A stretch of DNA of 44,453 nt from an uncultured Clostridia bacterium (GTDB lineage Bacteria; Bacillota; Clostridia; TANB77; CAG-508): assembly GCA_947628115.1 (NCBI GenBank), contig CANQYS010000009.1:1-44453 (forward strand). The letters run 5' to 3'. Every line of letters begins with the position of its first letter. The first letter of the stretch is position 1. The position numbers were made by a program, and so were the translations under genes. This document shows positions 1-9,732 of the stretch, piece by piece. The notes beneath the pieces are model-generated. The model was not told where the DNA came from. It worked only from the letters and a program-made list of their open reading frames with translations, and ran no database searches.

Positions 1-45
1 ACCAACATTGTATCATAAGTTTTAATTATGTGTCTTTTTATTTTT

Positions 46-80
46 CTAAAAACGGTAATTTAATTTTACCATTTTTAGAG
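46..80 (-). terminator. Probable terminator of groES-groEL
   Basis: An inverted repeat (AAAATGGTAA pairing with TTACCGTTTTT on the minus strand) lies 35 bases past the groEL stop and is followed by a T-rich stretch. It fits a factor-independent terminator for the chaperonin operon. The bases from 80 to 114 are an AT-rich run of TCTAA-type short repeats that recurs near 24391-24428. Confidence 0.6.
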
Positions 81-114
81 ATTAGTTTCTAATATCTAAC
101 CTCTAATCTCTAAA

Positions 115-1770
<1,656 letters not shown>

Positions 1771-1791
1771 TTAATTATTATATTGTATAAA

Positions 1792-2088
<297 letters not shown>

Positions 2089-2131
2089 TTAATATAGATT
2101 ATTTATTGCTATTGTCACATTTTGTGATAAA

Positions 2132-2158
2132 TTAGCAGTCGAGTTATTCGACTGCTAA
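2132..2158. promoter_or_regulatory. CIRCE operator (variant) of groES-groEL
   Basis: A perfect inverted repeat TTAGCAGTC-N9-GACTGCTAA. The CIRCE consensus bound by HrcA is TTAGCACTC-N9-GAGTGCTAA, so both arms carry the same compensated change (C to G at position 7). It lies between the promoter and the groES start. The hrcA gene itself is in this window at 39502-40509. Confidence 0.88.
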
Positions 2159-2159
2159 T

Positions 2160-2188
2160 AATCTATACCCATTATAAAAAAAAGTCAA
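2160..2188 (-). promoter_or_regulatory. Promoter of groES-groEL
   Basis: On the minus strand a TTGACT box (2183-2188) precedes a TATAGATT region (about 2160-2166), a sigma-A type arrangement with slightly short spacing. The CIRCE repeat begins immediately downstream, so bound HrcA would block initiation. Confidence 0.55.
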
Positions 2189-2239
2189 TAGGTTTTATTA
2201 ATTTTATTCATATTTTTTTAAATTATGAATTTTATTATA

Positions 2240-2440
2240 TATGCAATAAGAGCCGAACCTTGCGATTCGACTCCTACGCCCCGCTATAAGCGGGTAGAAT
2301 TTAGCATAATGTACGCTGTTGCGCACCCCTTATCCGTCTTTTCTGCTAAATTCCTTTTTGCAGCACAATATCATAAATATGTGCTCCTTTCTTCTGCCAC
2401 AACTATGGCAGTTATTAAAGTTACACTATGTGCAACTTGG
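2240..2440 (-). ncRNA. Structured non-coding RNA candidate, about 200 nt
   Basis: Starting just after a consensus promoter, the minus strand holds a series of hairpins: AAGTTGCAC/GTGTAACTT with a 3-base loop, CTGCCA/TGGCAG, AGCACATAT/ATATTGTGCT, a long-range stem GAATTTAGCA/TGCTAAATTC enclosing GTGCGC/GCGTAC, then CCCGC/GCGGG and a final GAGTCGAA/TTCGGCTC stem. Local GC is far above the surroundings. The only start codon inside gives a 14-residue peptide. I do not recognise it as tmRNA, SRP RNA or RNase P. A Clostridia structured-RNA family such as the raiA motif is possible but unproven. Confidence 0.55.
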
Positions 2441-2445
2441 TTATT

Positions 2446-2474
2446 ATTATATATAAGTTTTCATAATTTGTCAA
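2446..2474 (-). promoter_or_regulatory. Consensus promoter of the structured RNA
   Basis: The minus strand has TTGACA (2469-2474) and TATAAT (2446-2451) separated by exactly 17 bases, a perfect match to the sigma-A consensus. No coding region follows for about 350 bases, which supports a stable RNA product. The transcript might also read on into groES. Confidence 0.75.
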
Positions 2475-2544
2475 CATCTTTTTATAATTTTAATAAATAA
2501 TTCTTACTGTTTAGACCTAAATACGATTTTTATTGCAAACGTTT

Positions 2545-2622
2545 GTAGGGGCGTGCATTGTACGTCCGCAAATACGCGAATTTATTGTTTTATAACGGAC
2601 GACCACTGGTCGCCCCTACATT
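2545..2622. repeat. Palindromic intergenic repeat (GTAGGGGCG family)
   Basis: The element begins GTAGGGGCG and ends CGCCCCTAC, with internal CGTCCG/CGGACG arms, so most of it can fold on itself. Related GC-rich pieces are found at 24270-24362 and, in frame, twice inside prmC. The remaining bases to the end of ribH (2623-2705) are AT-rich with nothing recognisable. Confidence 0.7.
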
Positions 2623-2705
2623 TTCTCTACATTTCTTAGTTATCTTCTGAACATCAACAATAATTCACTTTTAAGTATATTTTTAACATATGTATTGTAA
2701 ATAAA

Positions 2706-3173
2706 TTATTTTTCTAATGAGCGAATAAGATTAACCATTTCAATTGCACCATGTGCACATTCAGAACCTTTATTTCCAGCTTTCGAGCCTGCTCTTTCTA
2801 TTGCTTGTTCAATATTATCTGTTGTTAAAACTCCAAACAATACAGGAATATCATTTGAAAGACTAACATTTGCAATACCTTTAGAAACTTCACTACATAC
2901 ATAGTCATAGTGGTTTGTACTACCACGAATAACCGCTCCTAAGCAAATAATAGCATCATATTTTTTACTTTTTGCCATTTTAGAAGCAATTAATGGTATT
3001 TCAAATGCTCCTGGCACCCATGCTACTTCTATATCTTCATCTTTTACATTTTCACGTTTTAAACTATCTATTGCACCATCTAATAGTTTTGATGTAATAA
3101 ATTCGTTAAACCTTGCAACAACAACTCCTATCTTAATATTTTTTGAAACTAAATCTCCTTCATATACTTTCAT
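2706..3173 (-). CDS. ribH: 6,7-dimethyl-8-ribityllumazine synthase (RibH)
   Basis: RibH condenses 5-amino-6-ribitylamino-uracil with 3,4-dihydroxy-2-butanone 4-phosphate to give lumazine, the riboflavin precursor. The 155-residue product has the N-terminal [15 protein letters not shown] segment, WVPGAFEIP in the middle, and the [14 protein letters not shown] motif that contributes to the active site. It begins one base after the ribBA stop and is the last gene of the ribD-ribE-ribBA-ribH operon, under the FMN riboswitch. Confidence 0.97.
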   Translation of the reverse strand: MKVYEGDLVSKNIKIGVVVARFNEFITSKLLDGAIDSLKRENVKDEDIEVAWVPGAFEIPLIASKMAKSKKYDAIICLGAVIRGSTNHYDYVCSEVSKGIANVSLSNDIPVLFGVLTTDNIEQAIERAGSKAGNKGSECAHGAIEMVNLIRSLEK

Positions 3174-4370
3174 TTAATTTTCCTCCTTTATATTTAATAT
3201 ATGTCCCATTCGACATTGTTTTGTTTTTAAATAAAATTTATCATATTTAGTAGCTTCAACTTGAATTGGAATACGTTCTGATATTTTAATTCCATATTCT
3301 TCAAGTTGATGTATTTTGTCTGGATTATTTGTCATAAGTTGCATAGTTTTTATACCTAAATCCTTTAAAATTTGTGCACCTATATAATATTCTCTCATGT
3401 CTGCTTTAAATCCTAATGCTATATTTGCATCTAAAGTGTCCATACCTTCATCTTGCAGATGATAGGCCTTTAGTTTATTAACTAAACCAATTCCTCTACC
3501 TTCTTGTCTCATATATAAAAGCACACCTGTTCCTTTTTTTTCAATTAATTTCATTGCTTTGTCAAATTGTTGACCACAATCACATCTTAAAGAGCCAAAA
3601 ACATCCCCTGTTAAACATTCTGAATGTAATCTGCATAAAATGTTATTTCCATTAGAAATATCTCCTTTAACTAAAGCTACATGATGTTCATTATTTAACT
3701 TATTAATATAGCAATAAGCCATAAATTCTCCATATTTTGTTGGCAAATTAGTTGTAGATACACATTCTACTAGCTTGTCATTTACTTTTCTATATTTTTG
3801 TAATTCTTTAATTGTTATATATACTAAATTATGTTCTTTTGCAAATTTTTTAAGTCCTTCTGCTCTCATCATTTTTCCATCGTTATTCATAATTTCGCAA
3901 CAAAGTCCACATTCTTTTAGTCCTGCTAAACGCATTAAATCAACTGTTGCTTCTGTATGTCCATTTCTTTCTAATACTCCATTATCTTTTGCAATTAAAG
4001 GGAACATATGCCCAGGTCGTCTAAAATCAGATGGAGTTACATTATTTGATGTACATTTTCGAGCAGTTACCCCCCTTTCTTCTGCTGATATTCCAGTTGT
4101 TGTTTCTTTGTAATCAATAGATACTGTAAAGGCAGTCTCATGATTATCTGTATTATTTTGCACCATTGGATATAGTCCTAAATTATCTGCTATTTTTTTA
4201 CTCATAGGCATACATATTAATCCCTTTGCGTAACTTGCCATAAAATTTACATTTTCTGTTGTTGCAAATTCTGCTGCACAAATTAAATCACCTTCATTTT
4301 CTCTATCCTCATCATCTACTACTAAAACTATTTTTCCTTCTTTTAATTCTTTAATTGCTTGTTCTACCAA
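3174..4370 (-). CDS. ribBA: Bifunctional DHBP synthase / GTP cyclohydrolase II (RibBA)
   Basis: This 398-residue fusion supplies both starting materials of riboflavin synthesis. Residues 1 to about 200 are the RibB domain, with the acidic [11 protein letters not shown] metal and substrate motif near residues 19-29. The second half is the RibA domain, with the zinc-binding cysteines in [15 protein letters not shown] and the RQEGRGIG motif. The start is a TTG placed 7 bases after GGGGTG. It lies between ribE and ribH with very short spacing, as expected for one transcript. Confidence 0.97.
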   Translation of the reverse strand: MVEQAIKELKEGKIVLVVDDEDRENEGDLICAAEFATTENVNFMASYAKGLICMPMSKKIADNLGLYPMVQNNTDNHETAFTVSIDYKETTTGISAEERGVTARKCTSNNVTPSDFRRPGHMFPLIAKDNGVLERNGHTEATVDLMRLAGLKECGLCCEIMNNDGKMMRAEGLKKFAKEHNLVYITIKELQKYRKVNDKLVECVSTTNLPTKYGEFMAYCYINKLNNEHHVALVKGDISNGNNILCRLHSECLTGDVFGSLRCDCGQQFDKAMKLIEKKGTGVLLYMRQEGRGIGLVNKLKAYHLQDEGMDTLDANIALGFKADMREYYIGAQILKDLGIKTMQLMTNNPDKIHQLEEYGIKISERIPIQVEATKYDKFYLKTKQCRMGHILNIKEEN

Positions 4371-4386
4371 ATATTATCACCCCTTT

Positions 4387-5028
4387 TTAATAACCATTTT
4401 TTAAAAGAAATTCTCTTGTTATTTTTGATGAATTTTCTTTATCTATAAATAATAGTTTTTCAATATATTTTCCAATACAATCATTTTCTATATTAACAAT
4501 ATCATTAACTGATTTGGATAATAGTGTCGTATTTTCAAGAGTATGTGGAATTGCTGAAATGCTAAAATTATCAATTGATACTTTAGCAATTGTTAAACTA
4601 ATTCCATCAATTGCAACTGAGCCTTTATCTACAATATATTTCATTATACTAGGTTCTGTTTTAATAGTATACCAAATAGCAATATTATCTTTTTCTATTT
4701 TGGTAATAATTCCTGTTCCATCTACATGACCCAAAACGATATGTCCGCCAATTCTTCCAGATATTGGCATTGCTCTTTCTAAATTAATCTTACTTCCTTT
4801 TTTTATTGTAGAAAGAGATGTTTTATTTAATGTTTCATGCATTGCATCTGCAGTAAACACTTTATCATTTAATGTAGTTACTGTTAAACAAATTCCATTA
4901 ACAGAAACACTATCTCCAATTTTTAAATCTTCTAAAATTTTATTAGCACTTATATTTAGTTTTATAGAACTTGTGCCTTTTTGCATTGATAAAATTGTTC
5001 CAACTTCTTCTACAATTCCTGTAAACAT
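4387..5028 (-). CDS. ribE: Riboflavin synthase alpha chain (RibE)
   Basis: The enzyme dismutates two lumazine molecules into riboflavin and the pyrimidine precursor. The 213-residue product begins MFTGIVEEVGTI, typical of the family, and contains two lumazine-binding repeats; the second starts at about IGGHIVLGHVDGTG. Its ATG lies inside the 3' end of ribD in another frame (19-base overlap), suggesting translational coupling. A GGC-GGA junction here contains an out-of-frame CGG that does no harm, a useful control for the nearby frameshift sites. Confidence 0.96.
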   Translation of the reverse strand: MFTGIVEEVGTILSMQKGTSSIKLNISANKILEDLKIGDSVSVNGICLTVTTLNDKVFTADAMHETLNKTSLSTIKKGSKINLERAMPISGRIGGHIVLGHVDGTGIITKIEKDNIAIWYTIKTEPSIMKYIVDKGSVAIDGISLTIAKVSIDNFSISAIPHTLENTTLLSKSVNDIVNIENDCIGKYIEKLLFIDKENSSKITREFLLKNGY

Positions 5029-6118
5029 GGGTAATTTACCTCACTTTCTATTAAATAATCTGTATCAATTTTTTTAATTTTTGTATTGGTTAAAATAAAT
5101 GCATCTTGTGGTAAAAGAACGCCTATTCCTCCAACAGGAGATTTAGCCTCACAACCTCCAAATATTTTTGGCGCAATATATGCCTCAATACTATCAACAA
5201 TTTGATATTTTAAAGCACTCCAATTTAATTCATTTCCGTCCTTCTAAAAGTATACTATCTATACCTTTTTTGCCTAAAACATACATAAGTTCTATTAAAT
5301 TTACATGATTATCTTTTTTGCTAATAGTAATAACTTTACATCCCATATCTTTGTATTTTTTTTGTGTTTTTTTGTCATCCATACAAGTTGCAATTATAGT
5401 TTTTGTATTCTTTGCTGTTTGTACTATTTTAGAAGAAAGTGGCGTTCTAAGATTTGTATCACATATTATGCGAACTGGATTTTTATAATTTTTAACTCTA
5501 CATGTAAGTAATGGATCATCACAAATGACTGTATTTACCCCTACCATTATTGCACTATAAATATGTCTACTTTTTTGTACATTAAGTCTTGATTTTTCTC
5601 CAGTTATCCATTTAGAATTACCTGTATATGTAGCTATTTTTCCATCCATAGTCATTGCATATTTCATTGTTACATAAGGTAAATTAGTAGTTATGTATTT
5701 TGTAAATATTTTAATTAGATTTTTACATTCATCTTCTAAAACTCCAACATCTACCTGTATATTATGTTTTTTTAAAATATCTATACTTTTTCCTGACATT
5801 ATTGAATTTGGATCAAGTGTTCCTATTACAACTCGTGTAATTCCACTTTCTATAATTGCATCTATACATGGTGGCGTTTTTCCATAATGGCAACATGGTT
5901 CAAGAGTTATATACATAGTTGCACCTTGAGTAGAGGTAGTAGCATTTACTAATGCATTTCTTTCAGCATGTAACTCTCCAAACTTTTTGTGATATCCTTT
6001 TCCAATAACTTTACCATTTTTTACTATAACTGCACCTACCATTGGATTTGGATTTACAAATCCGTGCTCCTTTTTTTGCAAGTTTTAAAGCTATTTTCAT
6101 ATATTTTAAATCATCCAT
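5010..6118 (-). CDS. ribD: RibD deaminase/reductase, joined across two CGG +1 frameshift sites
   Basis: RibD deaminates and then reduces the pyrimidine intermediate of riboflavin synthesis. Three reading-frame pieces join into one normal 368-residue protein if the C of a zero-frame CGG is skipped at 6064 and 5238: 1109 bases minus 2 is exactly 369 codons. The N-terminal deaminase domain has PNPMVGA, HAERNAL and the zinc motif PCCHYGKTPPC. The reductase domain begins near residue 145, with TMDGKIA. The first site restores a Gly just before FVNPNPMVG (residue 19), the second the conserved LLEGG motif (residue 294). The ATG at 6118 follows GGAGGTG. First gene behind the FMN riboswitch. Confidence 0.9.
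5236..5238 (-). other. CGG +1 frameshift site B in ribD
   Basis: Read as GAA GGA C GGA AAT on the minus strand. Zero-frame reading gives CGG AAA TGA and stops at once. Skipping C5238 restores LLEGGNELN and the rest of the reductase domain. Confidence 0.85.
6062..6064 (-). other. CGG +1 frameshift site A in ribD
   Basis: Read as GGA GCA C GGA TTT. Skipping C6064 joins LKLAKKGA to GFVNPNPMVGA, the expected RibD N-terminus. The alternative, an internal TTG start at 6081, would lose the first helix and has no ribosome binding site. Confidence 0.82.
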
Positions 6119-6179
6119 TTTTCACCTCCAATGTTTTCAAAGCTTTTTTTGAATTAAATAAAATTCCTATTATATAATG

Positions 6180-6216
6180 GAAAAGCTCTGAAATGATGTA
6201 TCATTTCAGAGCACGA
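6180..6216 (-). terminator. Riboswitch-controlled attenuator hairpin
   Basis: GCTCTGAAATGAT pairs with ATCATTTCAGAGC on the minus strand and is followed by TTTTCC. It stands between the FMN aptamer and ribD, where a transcription attenuator would be expected. Confidence 0.7.
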
Positions 6217-6237
6217 AAAAAATAAATGCATAAATAT

Positions 6238-6348
6238 TAATCTTCTTCTATCCAGACTATACGGTTGGCTTTGGAATTACACCAAATCATGCCATTTGGC
6301 TCGTGGGCTATACCACCAGTAGGGAATTTCACCCTGCCCTGAAGATAT
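6238..6348 (-). promoter_or_regulatory. FMN riboswitch (RFN element)
   Basis: The minus strand contains the conserved RFN segments: a 5' CTTCAGGGCAGGGTGAAATTCCC core, CCACGAGCC in the middle and AACCGTATAGTCTGGATAGAAGA at the 3' end, closing on the first segment. It precedes ribD with an attenuator hairpin between them. FMN binding would reduce expression of the rib operon. Confidence 0.97.
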
Positions 6349-6486
6349 ATATTCAATTTTAATTATTATAATTTGTATGTATTTATTTGTCAATAAATTT
6401 TCTAATAATAATGGATACTACTACTTTGAATAAACTTGATAAAATATTATGTTGAAAATTAGAAACAAATTAAAAATGCCTTTTAT

Positions 6487-6669
6487 TTAGGCATCTTTCT
6501 TAGCTATTATTTCTTTTCCATCATAGTATCCACAATTATCACATATTCTATGTGGTAATACTGGTTCTCCACAATGTTTACATGTTGCAATATTTGGTGT
6601 TTCTAATTTCCATGTTGATCTTCTTTTATGTGTTCTTTGTTTTGACCATCTTCTTTTTGGTTGTGCCAT
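6487..6669 (-). CDS. rpmF: Ribosomal protein bL32
   Basis: A 60-residue large-subunit protein beginning MAQPKRRWSKQRTHKRRS, with a zinc ribbon of two pairs (CKHCG and CDNCG), so it is the zinc-binding form. The start at 6669 is chosen over an upstream in-frame start at 6714 because GGAGGGA stands just before it and the L32 family begins at this Met. A short hairpin (TGCC...GGCATTTTT, 6473-6496) overlapping the stop codon is a likely terminator. Confidence 0.97.
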   Translation of the reverse strand: MAQPKRRWSKQRTHKRRSTWKLETPNIATCKHCGEPVLPHRICDNCGYYDGKEIIAKKDA

Positions 6670-6830
6670 TTTATTCCCTCCCTCATGCAATATAATATCT
6701 ATATGTCCATACATACTTTTTTTTATTTTAAAATCACTATAAAAGTATACTAATTTTTATTGGATTTGTCAAGCATTTATTACATATTTATAATTATTTT
6801 CAATTTATACTTAGTAAATAAATATCATTT

Positions 6831-8144
6831 TTACTTTTCATAGCCTGGTTTTCCAAGTAATCTAAACATATTCGTTTTATATGCTTCTACTCCTGGTTGG
6901 TTAAATGGATCTACTCCTAATATATTTCCAGAAACTGCACATGCAAGTTCAAAAAAGTATATTAGCTCTCCTATTGTTTCTTCATCTAATCTTTTTATAT
7001 TAATTATAATATTTGGTACTCCTCCTGAAACATGTGCTTCTATAGTTCCTTGCATTGCTTTTTTATTTACATAGTCCATCGTTTTTCCAACTAAGAAATT
7101 TAATCCATCAATATTATCTTCATCTCTTTTTATTTTTATATCTGTTTTGGATTCTTCTACATTTATAACTGTTTCAAATAAGTTTCTTTTTCCATCTTGA
7201 ATATATTGTCCCATAGAATGTAAGTCTGTGCTTAAATCTATACCTACTGGGAATATTCCTTTATGTTCTTTTCCTTCACTTTCTCCATAAAGTTGTTTCC
7301 ACCATTCTGTAAAGTAATGAAGTTTTGGTTCATAATTTGCAAGTATTTCTATTGTTTTTTCTTTTTTATATAATATATTTCTTACTATCGCATATTTGTA
7401 GCATTGATTATATTTTATGCTATTATCAGAATAAATATATTGAGCATTTTTTGCACCTTCTATAAGTTTATCTATATTTATTCCGGCAACTGCTATTGGA
7501 AGTAATCCTACTGGTGTTAATACTGAATATCTTCCACCTACATTATCTGGGATAATAAAAGTTTCATATCCTTCTTCCTCTGATAATTTCTTTAAAGCAC
7601 CCTTTTTCTTATCGGTCGTTACATATATTCTTTTATTTGCTTCGTCTATTCCATATTTACTTTCTAAATACTCTCTAAATATTCTAAAAGCTATTGCAGG
7701 TTCTGTTGTTGTCCCAGATTTTGATATGACATTTATTGATATATCTTTATTACCAATACAGTTTATTAATTCATTTATATAATTAGGACTAATGCTATTA
7801 CCTACAAAAAATATTTGAGGTGATTTACGTATATCGTCTGGATACATATTTGCAAAATTACTTGTTAAACTTTCTATTACTGCTCTTGCTCCTAAATATG
7901 ATCCACCTATGCCAATAACTACAAATACTTCAGAATTTTTTCTTATTCTTTTTGCTGTTTTTTTTACTCTATCAAATTCTTTTTTATCATAATTAGTTGG
8001 TAGTTTCAGCCAACCAACAAATTCATTATTATCTTTTGCTTTTTCGTTTAGGCTTTTATATATTTCTTCAACTTTTGCTTCATATTCAAAAATTTCTCCT
8101 TTTTTTATTCCACTATAACTTAAATCTAGTTTAATATTTGGCAT
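6831..8144 (-). CDS. pgi: Glucose-6-phosphate isomerase
   Basis: Interconverts glucose 6-phosphate and fructose 6-phosphate in glycolysis. The 437-residue product has the family signatures [16 protein letters not shown], the phosphate-binding [10 protein letters not shown] and [14 protein letters not shown], followed by the catalytic region around YGESEGK. The ATG at 8144 is chosen because it stands 8 bases after GAGGAG; an upstream GTG would place the start inside that binding site. A GCC-GGA junction contains a harmless out-of-frame CGG. Confidence 0.97.
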   Translation of the reverse strand: MPNIKLDLSYSGIKKGEIFEYEAKVEEIYKSLNEKAKDNNEFVGWLKLPTNYDKKEFDRVKKTAKRIRKNSEVFVVIGIGGSYLGARAVIESLTSNFANMYPDDIRKSPQIFFVGNSISPNYINELINCIGNKDISINVISKSGTTTEPAIAFRIFREYLESKYGIDEANKRIYVTTDKKKGALKKLSEEEGYETFIIPDNVGGRYSVLTPVGLLPIAVAGINIDKLIEGAKNAQYIYSDNSIKYNQCYKYAIVRNILYKKEKTIEILANYEPKLHYFTEWWKQLYGESEGKEHKGIFPVGIDLSTDLHSMGQYIQDGKRNLFETVINVEESKTDIKIKRDEDNIDGLNFLVGKTMDYVNKKAMQGTIEAHVSGGVPNIIINIKRLDEETIGELIYFFELACAVSGNILGVDPFNQPGVEAYKTNMFRLLGKPGYEK

Positions 8145-8303
8145 TTGTATCACTCTCCTCTATATTTAATATGTAGGAACACAGTTAGTAATTCTTTATT
8201 TTACGATTGTTCCTAATATCTGTTAGTTTTTAATTTGTCTTTTGTTTATTTATATCCTATCATAATAATTAAAATTTAGAAATAGTTTTTTTATTATTTA
8301 TTT

Positions 8304-8346
8304 AAAATGATGGAGAAAAGTTTTACAACTATTCTCCATCATTTTT
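8304..8346 (-). terminator. Terminator overlapping the nucleoside hydrolase stop
   Basis: AATGATGGAGAA and TTCTCCATCATT pair around a short AT-rich loop and are followed by a TTTTAAAT stretch on the minus strand. The stop codon of the hydrolase lies within the hairpin. Confidence 0.7.
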
Positions 8347-9267
8347 ATTTTTAAATTTTAAACAATTTATAAGAAGATCTATTATTTCTTTTCTATTTAC
8401 ATCTATTACAACTTCTGCATTATAATTATTATTATTTATAACTTTTGTTTGTCCTCGTTTTTCTCCTTCTATTTCTATTTTTATATTATATTTTTTTGTT
8501 TTAAATATATCTGGTCTAATTAAATAAGCTACTGGTACTGGATCGTATAATGGTGAATCTCCTTTTTTAACGATTTCTTTTATATAATCTCTATTAACCT
8601 TTCCTGATTCTTCTAATATTTTTGATACCAATTTAGATTTTTTGTTTTCTATTTTAGAAATTTCAACAACATCCTCTTTTTTACATATTGATTTATATGA
8701 AGCTTCTAATCCACACATTACTATTGGTATTCCACTGCTAAATACAATATTTGCAGCATGTGGATCAGTATATATATTAAATTCTGCATATTTAGTTATA
8801 TTGCCTGTTGCAATTCCACCACCCATCATGCAAATTTTTTTTATTTTATCTATACATTCTGGATAATTTTTAATTAGAAGTGCTATATTAGTAAGTGCTC
8901 CTGTAACTACTATAGTAATCTTTTCTTTACTTTCTAATAATAAATCTTTTATTAATTCATCTGCTTTTCTTTTATCTACTCCATATTCAGCATTTTCTAG
9001 TAATCCATAAAGTCCATCTTCTCCATGTATATTCTCAAGACTTCTAAGACTATATACTAATGGTCGTTTTGCTCCTGATGCAAGTATTACATTACTTTTC
9101 ATAAAATTTAATACTTTTTTAGCGTTTTCTGTTGTTTTTTCAACTGATACATTCCCTGCAACACATGTTATAGCCTTAACATCTAATATATTATTAGATA
9201 AGGCCATTATTATTGCTATAGTATCATCCCAACCTGGATCACAATCCATAATTATTGGTATTTTCAT
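8329..9267 (-). CDS. Inosine-uridine preferring nucleoside hydrolase family protein
   Basis: This family cleaves the N-glycosidic bond of ribonucleosides for salvage. The 312-residue product starts MKIPIIMDCDPGWDD, the Asp-rich calcium-binding signature, and has the VTGALTNIALL segment and the C-terminal DPLYDPVPVAYL-like region (SPLYDPVPVAYLI) with the second calcium-ligand Asp. Preferred substrate cannot be read from the sequence. It stands alone, with a terminator after it. Confidence 0.93.
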   Translation of the reverse strand: MKIPIIMDCDPGWDDTIAIIMALSNNILDVKAITCVAGNVSVEKTTENAKKVLNFMKSNVILASGAKRPLVYSLRSLENIHGEDGLYGLLENAEYGVDKRKADELIKDLLLESKEKITIVVTGALTNIALLIKNYPECIDKIKKICMMGGGIATGNITKYAEFNIYTDPHAANIVFSSGIPIVMCGLEASYKSICKKEDVVEISKIENKKSKLVSKILEESGKVNRDYIKEIVKKGDSPLYDPVPVAYLIRPDIFKTKKYNIKIEIEGEKRGQTKVINNNNYNAEVVIDVNRKEIIDLLINCLKFKNKNDGE

Positions 9268-9364
9268 ATTTTAATTTCTCCCCAATATTCCCTCTTTTTT
9301 TATAATAATTATTATATATATTATATATACAAAATGTCAATTACTATATTAATTTATATTGTTT

Positions 9365-9732
9365 CTACAGTTCACGTGCTAATTTACTATTTAATTTACC
9401 TATTGCTTTTTTCTCTATTCTCGATACATAGCTTCTCGAAATTCCCATCATCTGTGCAATTTGATTTTGTGTTTTAGGCTTATTACCTCCGAAGTCCAAA
9501 TCTTAATTCTATAATTTTTTTCTCTCTTTCCTTTAATATGTATTGCATTTTATCATAAAGTTTCTTTATTTTTATATTCAAATCAATTTCATCCTCTATA
9601 TTTTTCTCATCATTTTCTAATATATCTATAAGTGATATTTCATTATCATCTTTGTCTTTTCCTATAGGTTCATTTAAATATACTTCTGCTCCCAATTTTT
9701 TTATGCTTCTTAAGTGCATAAGGATTTCATTT
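9365..9732 (-). CDS. sigK: Sigma-K, 3' part (regions 2.4-4), with one CGG +1 frameshift
   Basis: This is the C-terminal part of the late mother-cell sigma factor (SpoIIIC equivalent). It runs from EILMHLRSIKKLG through the -10 and linker region to LKEREKKIIELRFGL, where a zero-frame CGG-AGG-TAA would end it. Skipping C9491 restores GGNKPKTQ and the helix-turn-helix ISRSYVSRIEKKA that recognises the -35 box, ending KLAREL. Excision of the intervening element joins it to the 5' part at 15571-15913, giving an in-frame RCIEN-EILMH junction and a 234-residue protein, close to 241 in Bacillus subtilis. A reading-frame extension to 9761 is element sequence. Confidence 0.88.
9489..9491 (-). other. 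CGG +1 frameshift site C in sigK
   Basis: Read as GGA CTT C GGA GGT AAT. Zero-frame reading ends after two further codons at TAA. Skipping C9491 keeps the same number of residues (five) between RFGL and KTQ as in the B. subtilis protein. Confidence 0.85.

Noticed and set aside
2262..2290. A tRNA T-arm-like GTCGAATC string
   Set aside because: No T-stem, anticodon arm or acceptor stem can be paired around it.
2225..2500. A 91-residue plus-strand open frame
   Set aside because: It has no ribosome binding site, lies antisense to the structured RNA, and its composition reflects hairpin sequence rather than protein.
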